The translations under genes were made by a program, and so were the position numbers. DNA of 54,543 nucleotides. Source: Pseudomonadota bacterium (lineage in GTDB: Bacteria; Pseudomonadota; Gammaproteobacteria; Burkholderiales; Burkholderiaceae_C). The DNA lies in assembly GCA_018241325.1 (NCBI GenBank), contig JAFEEB010000060.1, forward strand, positions 1-54,543. The letters run 5' to 3'. The notes below the pieces were generated by a model that worked only from the letters and a program-made list of their open reading frames with translations, made no database searches and was not told where the DNA came from. Below are positions 1-8,596 of the stretch, piece after piece. The number at the start of each line of letters is the position of its first letter. Position 1 is the first letter of the stretch.

Positions 1-1
1 C

Positions 2-238
2 CACGGCAGCGCCCCCGACATCGCCGGCAAGGGTGTGGCCAACCCGCTGGCCACCATCCTGAGCGCGGCGATGATGCTGCGCTTTTCGCTGAATCAGGCC
101 GAGGCCGCCGACCGCATCGACGCCGCCGTGAAAAAGGTGCTGGCCCAAGGCCTGCGCACGCCGGACATCTACAGCGAGGGCACGACAAAAGTCGGCACGG
201 CGCAGATGGGCGATGCGGTGGTGCGGGCGCTGAAATAA
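2..238 (+). CDS. leuB: 3-isopropylmalate dehydrogenase, C-terminal part (partial at window edge)
   Basis: This is the last 78 codons of LeuB, which oxidises and decarboxylates 3-isopropylmalate in leucine synthesis. The reading frame is open from base 2. It starts with the [11 protein letters not shown] stretch typical of the NAD-binding end of isopropylmalate and isocitrate dehydrogenases, followed by [14 protein letters not shown]. The C-terminal helix ends in [14 protein letters not shown]. The start of the gene lies outside the window. A hairpin with a short T-run follows the stop codon. In related Burkholderiales leuB normally sits directly before asd; here three extra genes intervene. 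Confidence 0.95.
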   Translation, partial: HGSAPDIAGKGVANPLATILSAAMMLRFSLNQAEAADRIDAAVKKVLAQGLRTPDIYSEGTTKVGTAQMGDAVVRALK

Positions 239-268
239 GCCCGGACGCCGGCCCGCGCGAACAGTCGC

Positions 269-302
269 CGCGAGCAAGCATGCGCTGTGCTTGCCGCGTT
301 TT
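269..302 (+). terminator. Rho-independent terminator after leuB
   Basis: A stem of CGCG plus GCAAGCA pairs with TGCTTGC plus CGCG around a 7-nt loop, with one bulged A, and is followed by TTTT. It lies 31 bp past the leuB stop and just before the convergent end of the GlxA-type regulator gene. Confidence 0.6.
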
Positions 303-322
303 GGACGGGGCGTTCAACCGGC

Positions 323-1276
323 TCAGGCGCGGCTGAATTCGCGCCGATATGCGGACGGCGTCGTCCGAAAAGCCGTGATGAAGTGCTGGCGCAGCGACTG
401 GGCGGTTCCAAAGCCCGCCTTGTCAGCAACCGCCTCGATCGACGCGTCGGTGGTTTCGAGCAGTCGCTGCGCCAGCGCCAGACGTTGCGTCAGCAGCCAC
501 TGCCCGACCGTCGCGCCGGTTTGCTTGCGGCAATGCCGCGTGAAGCTGCGTCGGCTCATGGCCGCGCGCGCGGCCAGAACGTCCAGGCTGAGTGCTTCAT
601 CAAGATGGCCGCCGGCCCATTCCAGCGCCGTGGCCAGTGGGTTCGACCGGTCCGTGCGCGGCACCGGCTGCTCGATGAACTGCGCCTGGCTGCCCTGCCG
701 GTGCGGTGGGACCACCAGTGTGCGGGCAATGCGATTGGCCGCCTCCGCACCGCACTGGCGACGCACCAGGTGCAGGCAGCAGTCGATGCCGGCGGCCGTT
801 CCGGCCGACGTCAGCACATCACCGGCATCGACGTACAGCACTCCCGGATCGACCTGAACGGCGGGATAGCGCTGTGCAAACAGCCCGCTCCAGCGCCAGT
901 GCGTGGTGGCCGGCCGGCCGTCGAGCAAGCCGGCTGCGGCCAGTGCGAAGGCGCCCAGACACAGCCCGACCACGATCGCCCCGCGGCGATGGGCCCGCTG
1001 CAGCGCCGCCAGCAACGGTGCGGGCGGCACTTCGTGCGCGTCGCGCCACGACGGCACCACGACGATCTGCGCCCGCTCCAACTCGCGCAGGCCATGCGCG
1101 GCGACGATCGTGAACCCCGCCTGGGTCCGCAGGGGGCCGGGTTCGATCGCGCAGACACGCAGATCGAACAGAGGCTGTGCGCCAGCCGCCTCGCCGAACA
1201 CCGCGCAGGGCACGGCCAGGTGAAACGGGCGAATGCCGTCGAAGGCCACGACGGCAACACGGATCAGCGGACGCAT
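323..1276 (-). CDS. GlxA-family transcriptional regulator (DJ-1/PfpI domain plus AraC-type HTH)
   Basis: The 317-residue product has an N-terminal DJ-1/PfpI-like domain (about residues 5-170) with a cysteine in the elbow motif GLCLGAF (Cys106). The C-terminal AraC-type helix-turn-helix (about 215-315) contains LDVLAARAAMSRRSFTRHC. GlxA-type regulators are not thought to hydrolyse anything; the first domain probably senses a ligand. The start at 1276 begins the conserved strand MRPLIRVAVVAFDG; a longer in-frame extension is not conserved-looking. It is transcribed away from the isochorismatase-like gene at 1396 across about 120 bp, so that hydrolase is its likely target. The inducer is unknown. 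Confidence 0.85.
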   Translation of the reverse strand: MRPLIRVAVVAFDGIRPFHLAVPCAVFGEAAGAQPLFDLRVCAIEPGPLRTQAGFTIVAAHGLRELERAQIVVVPSWRDAHEVPPAPLLAALQRAHRRGAIVVGLCLGAFALAAAGLLDGRPATTHWRWSGLFAQRYPAVQVDPGVLYVDAGDVLTSAGTAAGIDCCLHLVRRQCGAEAANRIARTLVVPPHRQGSQAQFIEQPVPRTDRSNPLATALEWAGGHLDEALSLDVLAARAAMSRRSFTRHCRKQTGATVGQWLLTQRLALAQRLLETTDASIEAVADKAGFGTAQSLRQHFITAFRTTPSAYRREFSRA

Positions 1277-1395
1277 GGGTGGATCGGGGTGAATATGGCC
1301 CGATTTTAGTGAACATTGTCTTTCAGGCCACTGGTCGGCCAATCGTTGCCGGCGCAAGATGCCATCGTCCCATTGACCAACCCAGGAGCCACACC

Positions 1396-2055
1396 ATGAC
1401 CCCCACACCCCTGCAGGCGCGCCGCGCACTGATCGTCATCGACGTGCAGAACGAATACGAGAGCGGCGGTCTGCGGATCCAGTACCCGCCGATCGCCGAA
1501 TCCTTGCGCAACATCGGACGCGCCATGGACGCCGCGCATGCGGCGGGCATCCCGATCATCGTCGCGCAACAGAGCGCGCCCGCCACCGCGCCGCTGTTCG
1601 CCACCGGATCGCCCGGCTGGCAGTTGCACCCCGTGGTGAGCGCCCGCCCGCACGACCATCACCTGCGCAAAACCCTGCCGAGTGCCTTTGCCGACACCGA
1701 TCTCGGCCCATGGCTGCAGGCCCACGCCATCGACACCCTGGCCGTGGTCGGCTACATGACGCACAACTGCATCGACACCACCATCAAGCACGCCTTCGAC
1801 GCCGGCCTGCAAGTGGAACTCCTGATGGATGCGTCCGGCAGCGTTCCGTATGCCAACCACGCGGGCCACGCGAGTGCCGAGGAAATCCACCGCGTGTTTG
1901 CCGTGGTGGAGCAGTCGCGCTTTGCCGCGGTCATGTCCACGGACGAATGGCTCCATTGCGTGCGCACGGGCGCCCAACCTCTGCGCGAATCCATACACGG
2001 CTCGCATCAGGCCGCACTGAAACGGGCCCATCACAAGGTCACCGTCGCCGCTTGA
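1396..2055 (+). CDS. Isochorismatase-family cysteine hydrolase
   Basis: The 219-residue protein has the catalytic triad of the isochorismatase/nicotinamidase superfamily: Asp16 in LIVIDVQNEY, Lys92 in HLRKTLPSAF and Cys125 in GYMTHNCIDTT. A cis-peptide-like VVGYMTHNC segment precedes the nucleophile, as in the family. Members cleave amide or ether bonds in small molecules, but the substrate cannot be read from the sequence. The ATG at 1396 has CAGGAG about 8 bases upstream and gives the family's normal length. It is divergent from the GlxA-type regulator, a pairing common in proteobacteria. Confidence 0.88.
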   Translation: MTPTPLQARRALIVIDVQNEYESGGLRIQYPPIAESLRNIGRAMDAAHAAGIPIIVAQQSAPATAPLFATGSPGWQLHPVVSARPHDHHLRKTLPSAFADTDLGPWLQAHAIDTLAVVGYMTHNCIDTTIKHAFDAGLQVELLMDASGSVPYANHAGHASAEEIHRVFAVVEQSRFAAVMSTDEWLHCVRTGAQPLRESIHGSHQAALKRAHHKVTVAA

Positions 2056-2072
2056 CCATCGGCGCGTGTCGT

Positions 2073-2669
2073 TTACGGGCGCCGCCGATGCAGCACGATG
2101 CCAACCATCGCCAGCATGTTCCAGCCCGGCACCTTCCACGCCAGCGCCACGGTGACGAGGGCGCACAGCACCACCACGCGGGCGCGCTGCAGGTGCAGTT
2201 GCGCCGCGGGCAAGTCGAACCCGTCGGCGCTGCGCAGTTCGGGATTGCGCAGCAAGCGCGCCATGCGCTGCCACGACAGCACCGCCATCAGCGTCAGGTG
2301 CACGCTGTACAGGACGGCGGCCTCGCCCAGGTCGCCATGCTCGGCCACCAGGCTGCTGGTGAAAGGCAGCAGCGTGATCAGGGCCAACTGCGCCAGCTCG
2401 ATCTGCACGGCCCGCTTGTCCAGTTCGTGGTACTGGCGCAGCGCCCGGCTTTGCGCCAGCCAGAACAGCGCCGCGACCCAGAAGGCCAGCAACCAGATGA
2501 GCGCCTTGGGCAGCAGATTTGCCAGCTCGACGTCCAGCGCCGCGCTGGACGACCGGGGCAGCGCGGGCAGCTTGAGATCCAGCGCCAGCAAGGTCAGCGC
2601 CACGGCGTAGACGCCGTCGGACAGGGCTTCAAGGCGGTGCTTGGAGATCAACAGGGAGGAGTCGGCCAT
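2073..2669 (-). CDS. TMEM175/DUF1211-family membrane protein (putative K+ channel)
   Basis: This 198-residue protein begins with the signature region RLEALSDGVYAVALTLL, a variant of the RxxxFSDG motif in the first helix of TMEM175-type proteins. About six hydrophobic segments follow, matching the single six-helix unit of bacterial members, which assemble as tetramers. Characterised bacterial homologues conduct potassium, but most are untested. In this copy the usual Phe before SDG is Leu. The start at 2669 places the signature near the N-terminus as in relatives. It converges with the hydrolase gene, 17 bp between stops. Confidence 0.8.
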   Translation of the reverse strand: MADSSLLISKHRLEALSDGVYAVALTLLALDLKLPALPRSSSAALDVELANLLPKALIWLLAFWVAALFWLAQSRALRQYHELDKRAVQIELAQLALITLLPFTSSLVAEHGDLGEAAVLYSVHLTLMAVLSWQRMARLLRNPELRSADGFDLPAAQLHLQRARVVVLCALVTVALAWKVPGWNMLAMVGIVLHRRRP

Positions 2670-2766
2670 GGGCGGTGTCACGAAGCTGGCGGCTACTGTA
2701 GCCGAGGAAGGCCCTCGCCGCGCCGGCTTCCGTTCAGGATCTCCCGTTCGGATGTGCGGACTCCGG

Positions 2767-2772
2767 TACAAT
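2767..2772 (+). promoter_or_regulatory. Putative -10 element for the asd leader
   Basis: The hexamer TACAAT lies 8 bases before the ATG of the 31-codon leader ORF. No convincing -35 hexamer is seen 16-18 bases upstream. If used, transcription would start at or within a few bases of the ATG, giving an almost leaderless short ORF. Confidence 0.4.
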
Positions 2773-2780
2773 ATTCACCC

Positions 2781-2876
2781 ATGTCTGCCGCCGCTTGGTT
2801 CACCACGAACAACACCGCCGCCAATTGGGCTGGCGCTGGCGTGCGCGCAGTCATCACCAAAAAGACGACCGGCTGA
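2781..2876 (+). CDS. Putative Thr/Asn/Lys-rich leader peptide upstream of asd
   Basis: A 31-codon ORF lies between the putative TACAAT box and asd. It reads MSAAAWFTTNNTAANWAGAG and ends VITKKTTG, so six of its residues are Thr, with Asn and Lys clustered near the Thr codons. Asd feeds the Thr, Lys, Met and Ile branches, so these codons fit a leader peptide that measures charged tRNA. Its last five codons lie inside one arm of a pair of mutually exclusive hairpins (2864-2893 against 2884-2921). This is inference from layout. It could also be a chance ORF, and no Shine-Dalgarno sequence precedes it. Confidence 0.4.
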   Translation: MSAAAWFTTNNTAANWAGAGVRAVITKKTTG

Positions 2877-2951
2877 TCCAGCCCTGGCTCGTCGTGCGCC
2901 CTTCCTGGCCAGACGAGCCGGGCGAGCAGTGTGGCCGTTGACCGGTTTTTC
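2864..2951 (+). promoter_or_regulatory. Putative attenuator: alternative hairpins before asd
   Basis: Hairpin A pairs 2864-2874 with 2880-2893 (GACGA, CC and GGCT with their complements and small bulges). Hairpin B pairs CTGGCTCGTC at 2884-2893 with GACGAGCCGG at 2912-2921, using nearly the same bases as the 3' arm of A, so the two exclude each other. A third possible stem pairs GCCGG at 2917-2921 with CCGGT at 2942-2946 and runs into TTTTTC. This 1:2, 2:3, 3:4 arrangement is that of an amino-acid attenuator. The final stem is short with a long loop, so terminator function is uncertain. Confidence 0.4.
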
Positions 2952-2970
2952 ACTTTTAAAGGGCTAGAAA

Positions 2971-4101
2971 ATGAGCAGTTTGGTTGGTTTGGTCGGCTGG
3001 CGCGGCATGGTCGGCTCCGTCCTCATGGATCGCATGAGCGAGGAAAAGGACTTCGACTTGTTTGAACCCCTCTTCTTCTCGACCTCCAACGCCGGCGGCG
3101 CGGCGCCCACGATCGCCAAGAACGAGACGACGCTGAAGGACGCGCACGACATCGCGCAGCTCTCGCGCTGCGACATCATCATCACCTGCCAGGGCGGCGA
3201 CTACACCAACGCGGTGTTCCCCAAGCTGCGCGCCGCCGGCTGGAAGGGCCACTGGATCGACGCCGCCAGCGCGCTGCGCATGAAGGACGACGCAGTCATC
3301 ATTCTCGATCCGGTCAACATGCCCGTCATCAAGAATGCGCTGGCCAAAGGCGGCAACAACTGGATCGGCGGCAACTGCACCGTGTCCTGCATGCTGATGG
3401 GCGTGGGCGCGCTGTACAAGGCCGGCCTGGTCGAGTGGATGAGCACGCAGACCTACCAGGCGGCCAGCGGCGGCGGCGCGCAGCACATGCGCGAGCTGCT
3501 CACGCAATACGGCACGCTCAACGCCGAGGTGCGCAATCTGCTGGATGACCCCAAGAGCGCCATCTTGGAGATCGACCGCAAGGTGATCGGCAAGCAACGC
3601 GCGCTGTCCGAGGGCGAAACCGCCAACTTCGGCGTGCCGCTGGGCGGCAGCCTGATCCCCTGGATCGACAAGGACCTGGGCGACGGCATGTCCAAGGAAG
3701 AGTGGAAGGGCATGGCCGAGACCAACAAGATCATGGGCCTGGGCGCCGGCTTCGGCACCCCCGCCATCCCGGTCGACGGCTTTTGCGTGCGCGTGGGCGC
3801 CATGCGCTGCCACAGCCAGGCGCTGACCTTCAAGCTCAAGAAGGACGTGCCCGTGGCCGACATCGAGGCCATGATTGCAGCCGACAACGCGTGGGTGAAG
3901 GTGGTACCCAATACCAGGGAGGCCACCCTGAAGGAGCTGACGCCCGTGGCCGTGACCGGCACCATGAGCATCCCGGTCGGCCGCATCCGCAAACTGGCCA
4001 TGGGCCCCGAATACCTGGGCGCCTTCACCGTGGGCGACCAACTTCTGTGGGGTGCGGCCGAGCCGCTGCGCCGCATGCTGCGCATCCTGCTGGAGCGCTG
4101 A
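2971..4101 (+). CDS. asd: Aspartate-semialdehyde dehydrogenase
   Basis: The 376-residue protein reduces aspartyl phosphate to aspartate semialdehyde with NADPH, the branch point to Lys, Thr, Met, Ile and diaminopimelate. The N-terminal Rossmann motif is [14 protein letters not shown], the catalytic cysteine is Cys136 in [10 protein letters not shown], and the catalytic His is His281 in [10 protein letters not shown]. Length matches the Gram-negative type. ATG at 2971 begins the first beta strand. A stretch of about 94 bases with possible regulatory hairpins separates it from the leader ORF. fimV follows 206 bp downstream, as in relatives. Confidence 0.97.
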   Translation: MSSLVGLVGWRGMVGSVLMDRMSEEKDFDLFEPLFFSTSNAGGAAPTIAKNETTLKDAHDIAQLSRCDIIITCQGGDYTNAVFPKLRAAGWKGHWIDAASALRMKDDAVIILDPVNMPVIKNALAKGGNNWIGGNCTVSCMLMGVGALYKAGLVEWMSTQTYQAASGGGAQHMRELLTQYGTLNAEVRNLLDDPKSAILEIDRKVIGKQRALSEGETANFGVPLGGSLIPWIDKDLGDGMSKEEWKGMAETNKIMGLGAGFGTPAIPVDGFCVRVGAMRCHSQALTFKLKKDVPVADIEAMIAADNAWVKVVPNTREATLKELTPVAVTGTMSIPVGRIRKLAMGPEYLGAFTVGDQLLWGAAEPLRRMLRILLER

Positions 4102-4307
4102 GCCCCCGCCGGTTCCCTCTCGCCAACAAGCGGGGCCACACCAGCGCCCGCTTGCGTTGTCTGTTGACAACATCCCGGCCATGCGCTGAGGCACTTTGAA
4201 CTTGTGTCCGCACTTGAGAGGCGTATCAGCTTGTCAGCCCAATACGTTGATGTTAACGTCGATTTTCAAGTCTGTCCCGGCGGGAAACCCCCTGCCTCCA
4301 ACAAGCC

Positions 4308-7001
4308 ATGCACAAGAACACTGTCACTGATCGAGAGGGAATTTCGGCGCCTGCACCCGCGGCGGGCATCCCCCTCCTGAAGAAAGCCGCTCTGGCCTCG
4401 GCCACGGCACTCGCGCTGCTGTCGATCAGCCTGGATGCGCAAGCGGTCGCGCTGGGCGCCATTGCCGTGCGCTCGGCGCTGGGCGAGCCGCTGCGCGCCG
4501 AAGTCGAGATTCCCCAGATTTCCTCGGAAGAGGCGTCAACCTTCCAGGCCAACATGGCCTCGCCCCAGGCGTTTCGCGCCGCCGGCGTCGACTACAGCGC
4601 CGCCCTGGCTGGCGCGCGCGTCACGCTGCAGCGCCGCCCCAATGGCCAAGCCTATCTGCGCATCGTCGGCACCCGCCCGATCAATGAGCCCTACGTCGGC
4701 GTCGTGATCGAGGCCAACTGGGCCAATGGCCGCATCGTGCGGGACTACACCCTGCTGCTCGACCCGCCCACGCGCGAAGCCGCGCCGGCCGTCGTCACCA
4801 CCCCGGCCCAGGCGGCCGCGGTACCGGAAAGGCCCGCAGTCGCCGAACAGGTCGCACCCAGCCGCGCGGCCGCTGCACCCGCACCGACACGCAGTGCGCC
4901 CAAGCCCGCACCGGCCAATCCCGGCAGCGGCGAGCAGGTGACCGTGCAGCGCGGCGACACCGCCGGCCGCATCGCCGCTGCGCACGCGATCGACGGCGTC
5001 TCGCTGGACCAGATGCTGGTGGCCTTGCTGCAAGCCAACCCGCACGCTTTCATTCGCGGCAACGTCAACCTGATGAAATCGGGCGCGGTGTTGCAAATGC
5101 CCACGGCCGAGCAAGCCCAGGCAACGTCCAGGCCAGCGGCTCGCCGCGCGGTCGTCGCGCAAAGCCGCGACTTCCAGAACTACCGCAGCGCGGTGGCCCA
5201 AAACGCCACGGCCACCCCGGCGGCGGCCGGCAGCGGCCAAAGCACCAGTGGCAACGTGCAAGCCCAGGTGCAGGATCGCAAGGCGCCAGCGCCCGCACCC
5301 GATCGCCTCACCCTGTCCAAGGCCGGTGCGGCCAGTGGTGCCGAAACCCAGACCGCCCAGACCCGCCAAGCCAAGGAAGAGGCCGACCGGGTCGCCGAGC
5401 TGAAGAAGAACCTGAGCGAGCTCGCCGGCTTGACGAGCGCCGCCAGCGCACCCGCGGGCGCTGCGCCCGCGGCCAGCAGCGCCGTGCCGGCCGTGACCGT
5501 GCCGGTTGCAGCCGGCGCGCCCAGCGTGCCCGCTGCGCCCGCTTCGGCGCCGCCCGTCGCCGCTGCGCCGACCGCCAGCGCTGCCACGGCCGATGGGGCG
5601 CCCGCCCCGATGGCCGCCGCCTCCGAGCCCGCAGCCGAGGCCAGTGCGACCCCGGCCGCCGACAGCGCCTCAGCCGCCGAGGCCAGCGCATCGGTCGCCC
5701 CGGCCGCCGCGGCCAGCGCTCCCGCTCAAACCGCGCCGCCGGTTGCCGCGCCCGCACCGGTCGCCACACCCTCCTTCCTCGATACCTTGACGGAAAACCC
5801 GCTGCTGCCCATCGCCGGCGCCGGCCTGATCGCCTTGCTGGCAGGCTACGGCGTTTACCGCGCGCGCCAGCGCAAGAACACCGACGCCGCTCGCGACAGC
5901 GAATTCATCGAAAGCCGCTTGCAGCCCGACTCCTTCTTCGGCGCCAGCGGCGGCCAGCAAGTCAACACCAAGGAGCGCGCCAGCGGCGCCTCCTCCATGG
6001 CGTACTCGCCCAGCCAGCTCGACGCGGCCGGGGACGTCGATCCGGTGGCCGAAGCCGATGTCTACCTGGCCTATGGCCGCGACATGCAGGCCGAGGAAAT
6101 CCTGAAGGAAGCGCTGCTCACGCACCCCGGCCGCGTGTCCATTCACCGCAAGCTCGCCGAGATCTATGCCAAGCGACGCGATGCCCGCGCCCTGGAGGTG
6201 ATCGCCTCCGAAGCCCACCCCCTGACCGAAGGCAGCGGCCCCGACTGGCAGGCCATCGCCAGCCTGGGCGCCGAGTTGGACCCCAACAACCCCATGTACA
6301 AGCCGGGCGGCAAGCCCGTCTCCAAGGTTGCGCCCACGGCCGGGCGGCGCCAGTTCGGCGCCGACACCGAACCGCAAACCGCCCAAGTCATCCTGGGCAA
6401 GGAGCGTACCGACACCGCGCGCTCGCCGCTCGACCTGAACCTCGACCTGGGTGACTCCGTCCGTCAAGCCGCTGGCAGCGTGGCAAAAGCCGCGGCGCCG
6501 GTTGCCGCAGCGGCAACGTCCACCGTCGCCGGCGGTTTGGCCGCCGCAGCCGCCGTCACGCACTCGGCGCGCCAGGCGCTCGAGCGACCGCCCGAACCCG
6601 TCAAGGCCGACAGCGAGTTCGTCGATCTGGACCTGGGCATGGATTTCGCACCCCCGTCCCAGTTGCAAGGCACGGCAGCGCCAGCCCCCGCGCCCGCCCC
6701 GGTGTCCGCCAAGTCGACTCCAGCGCCCGCACCCGCGCCGGCACCCGCATCCAACTCGGGCATGATCGACTTCGACATGAGCGCCCTGTCGATCGATCCG
6801 GACTCGCGCTCGGGCGCCGACGTGAAGACCGAGCAGTTCGAAGACGCCGACGACAACCCCTTGTCCACCAAGCTGGCGCTGGCGCAGGAGTTCCGTGCCA
6901 TCGGCGACATCGACGGCGCACGCTCCATGGCCAGCGAGGTGGTTGCCGAGGCCACGGGCACCCTCAAAGTCCGTGCCGAGCGCTTCCTGGCCGAACTCTG
7001 A
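4308..7001 (+). CDS. fimV: FimV/HubP-family polar peptidoglycan-binding protein
   Basis: The 897-residue protein has the FimV layout. A hydrophobic signal segment lies at about residues 25-47, followed by the conserved FimV N-terminal domain (about 48-150, starting ALGAIAVRSALGEPLRAEVE). A LysM-like domain (about 205-265) includes VQRGDTAGRIAAAH. A long Ala/Pro linker follows, then a transmembrane helix near residue 500 (LLPIAGAGLIALLAGYG). The acidic cytoplasmic part ends with the FimV C-terminal helical pair, ALAQEFRAIGDIDGARSMAS. FimV homologues organise the cell pole, type IV pili and twitching. Position between asd and truA is typical. The Ala/Pro linker is low complexity and probably varies between strains. 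Confidence 0.93.
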   Translation: MHKNTVTDREGISAPAPAAGIPLLKKAALASATALALLSISLDAQAVALGAIAVRSALGEPLRAEVEIPQISSEEASTFQANMASPQAFRAAGVDYSAALAGARVTLQRRPNGQAYLRIVGTRPINEPYVGVVIEANWANGRIVRDYTLLLDPPTREAAPAVVTTPAQAAAVPERPAVAEQVAPSRAAAAPAPTRSAPKPAPANPGSGEQVTVQRGDTAGRIAAAHAIDGVSLDQMLVALLQANPHAFIRGNVNLMKSGAVLQMPTAEQAQATSRPAARRAVVAQSRDFQNYRSAVAQNATATPAAAGSGQSTSGNVQAQVQDRKAPAPAPDRLTLSKAGAASGAETQTAQTRQAKEEADRVAELKKNLSELAGLTSAASAPAGAAPAASSAVPAVTVPVAAGAPSVPAAPASAPPVAAAPTASAATADGAPAPMAAASEPAAEASATPAADSASAAEASASVAPAAAASAPAQTAPPVAAPAPVATPSFLDTLTENPLLPIAGAGLIALLAGYGVYRARQRKNTDAARDSEFIESRLQPDSFFGASGGQQVNTKERASGASSMAYSPSQLDAAGDVDPVAEADVYLAYGRDMQAEEILKEALLTHPGRVSIHRKLAEIYAKRRDARALEVIASEAHPLTEGSGPDWQAIASLGAELDPNNPMYKPGGKPVSKVAPTAGRRQFGADTEPQTAQVILGKERTDTARSPLDLNLDLGDSVRQAAGSVAKAAAPVAAAATSTVAGGLAAAAAVTHSARQALERPPEPVKADSEFVDLDLGMDFAPPSQLQGTAAPAPAPAPVSAKSTPAPAPAPAPASNSGMIDFDMSALSIDPDSRSGADVKTEQFEDADDNPLSTKLALAQEFRAIGDIDGARSMASEVVAEATGTLKVRAERFLAEL

Positions 7002-7031
7002 TCCCCGGGCCAAATCTTCGCTTGACTCCCG

Positions 7032-7059
7032 GCGGCGCCCCTGTGGCGCCGCTTTTTTT
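7032..7059 (+). terminator. Rho-independent terminator after fimV
   Basis: A perfect 8-bp stem, GCGGCGCC with GGCGCCGC, closes a 5-nt loop and is followed by seven T residues. It lies 30 bp after the fimV stop and separates fimV from the truA-trp-accD operon. Confidence 0.9.
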
Positions 7060-7085
7060 GGCCCTGTGCGGGCCACAATAGCCCC

Positions 7086-7871
7086 ATGGTCAGACTCGCC
7101 CTCGGACTCAGCTACGCCGGAACGCCCTATCACGGCTGGCAAAGCCAGCCCTCCGGCCGGACGGTGCAAGACCACCTGGAACGCGCGCTGGCGCAGTTTG
7201 CCACCCGGCCGCTGCACACCCTGTGCGCCGGCCGCACGGATGCCGGCGTCCACGGCCTGATGCAGGTGGTGCACTTCGACACCGACGTGCAGCGCGAGCC
7301 CTTCTCCTGGGTGCGCGGCACCAACCGCTACCTGCCCGCCGACATCGCCGTGCAGTGGGCGCAGCAGGTGCCCGACGACTTCCATGCCCGCGCCAGCGCG
7401 CTGGCACGCCGCTACACCTACATCGTGCTGCAGTCCCCGGTGCGACCCAGCCTGGACGCCGCCCGCGTGGGCTGGAGCTTTCGCCCGCTGGACGGCGATG
7501 CCATGCGCGCCGCGGCGACTCACCTGACGGGCGAGCACGACTTCACGTCCTTTCGCGCCAGCATCTGCCAGGCCCTGTCGCCCGTCAAGCAGCTGGCGCC
7601 CATCACCATCGCGCCGCGCGGTGACTACTGGCGCTTCGACTTCGAGGCCAATGCCTTCCTGCACCACATGATCCGCAACATCATGGGCTGCCTGATCCAG
7701 GTCGGCCAGGGCCTGCAGCCACCTGACTGGTTGCGCGAGGTGCTGCAGGCGCGCGACCGCGACGCCGCCGCGCCCACCTTTGCGCCGGATGGCCTGTACT
7801 TTCGCGGGCCCGTCTATGCCGAGCATTGGGGCCTGCCGACGCGCACGGCGGCCTATGATTGGCTTCCATGA
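7086..7871 (+). CDS. truA: tRNA pseudouridine(38-40) synthase TruA
   Basis: TruA converts uridines 38-40 of tRNA anticodon arms to pseudouridine. The 261-residue protein carries the catalytic aspartate Asp52 in [14 protein letters not shown]. It also has the later motifs [14 protein letters not shown] and [16 protein letters not shown] of the TruA fold. A CACAAT hexamer at 7074-7079 lies only 6 bases before the ATG, so the message may be leaderless or nearly so. The stop overlaps the trpF start (ATGA at 7868-7871), so the two are translationally coupled at the head of the trp operon. Confidence 0.95.
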   Translation: MVRLALGLSYAGTPYHGWQSQPSGRTVQDHLERALAQFATRPLHTLCAGRTDAGVHGLMQVVHFDTDVQREPFSWVRGTNRYLPADIAVQWAQQVPDDFHARASALARRYTYIVLQSPVRPSLDAARVGWSFRPLDGDAMRAAATHLTGEHDFTSFRASICQALSPVKQLAPITIAPRGDYWRFDFEANAFLHHMIRNIMGCLIQVGQGLQPPDWLREVLQARDRDAAAPTFAPDGLYFRGPVYAEHWGLPTRTAAYDWLP

Positions 7872-8596
7872 ACACGCCCCCCACGCTGGCCGCCCTGCGC
7901 ACCCGAATCAAGATCTGCGGCCTGACCCGCGAGCAGGACGTCGATGCCGCAGTCGCTGTGGGCGCCGACGCGGTGGGATTCAACCTGTACCCCGGCAGCG
8001 CGCGCCATGTCAGCGCCCAACGCGCGGGCGAGTTGGCGCGGCGGCTGCCGCCCATGGTCACGCCGGTGCTGCTGTTCGTGAATGCGGACGCTATTGATAT
8101 CGCAGCTGCTTGCGATTGCGTACCGGGCGCTGTCATGCAATTTCATGGAGATGAATCAGCGGACGAATGCATGGCCATGGCGGCACGCTGCCAGCGCCCC
8201 TATTGGCGCGTTGCGCGCATTCCACCCGGCGCCTCGCCCGTCTTCGACTTGCTAGAATTCGCTCACTCTTTTGCATCGGCCCAAGCCATCCTGCTCGACG
8301 CCCACGTCGAGGGTTTTGGCGGCGGCGGAAAGACATTCGATTGGTCACGGCTTCCACCAAACGTTCCCGCTCACCTCGTCTTGGCTGGTGGGTTGACTGC
8401 TGCAAACGTCGCCACCGGCATGGCGGCCTTGCGTGGGCGAGGCCACTCGCTCGCCGTTGACGTTGCCTCCGGCGTCGAAGCCGACGGCCCCGATGGCAAG
8501 CCCATCAAGGGCATCAAGGACGCCGACAAGATCATGCGCTTTGTCGCCGCCGTGCGCGCGGCCGATGCGCTCTTTGCAGGAATCGAATCACCATGA
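7868..8596 (+). CDS. trpF: Phosphoribosylanthranilate isomerase
   Basis: TrpF performs the Amadori rearrangement of phosphoribosylanthranilate in tryptophan synthesis. The 242-residue TIM barrel has the catalytic Cys17 in [12 protein letters not shown] and Asp144 in [12 protein letters not shown]. The phosphate-binding loops AGGLTAANV and VDVASGVE are also present. The ATG at 7868 overlaps the truA stop and is preferred to the upstream TTG at 7859. A stretch at 8091-8144 coding [17 protein letters not shown] resembles the dispersed hairpin repeat of this genome, but protein length is unchanged there. Its stop overlaps the trpB start. Confidence 0.95.
   Translation: MNTPPTLAALRTRIKICGLTREQDVDAAVAVGADAVGFNLYPGSARHVSAQRAGELARRLPPMVTPVLLFVNADAIDIAAACDCVPGAVMQFHGDESADECMAMAARCQRPYWRVARIPPGASPVFDLLEFAHSFASAQAILLDAHVEGFGGGGKTFDWSRLPPNVPAHLVLAGGLTAANVATGMAALRGRGHSLAVDVASGVEADGPDGKPIKGIKDADKIMRFVAAVRAADALFAGIESP

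Noticed and set aside
4106-4137. Inverted CCCCGC/GCGGGG pair after asd as a terminator
   Set aside because: The loop is about 20 bases and no T-run follows.
4164-4169. TTGACA hexamer as a fimV promoter
   Set aside because: No acceptable -10 hexamer lies 16-18 bases downstream, so it was not called.
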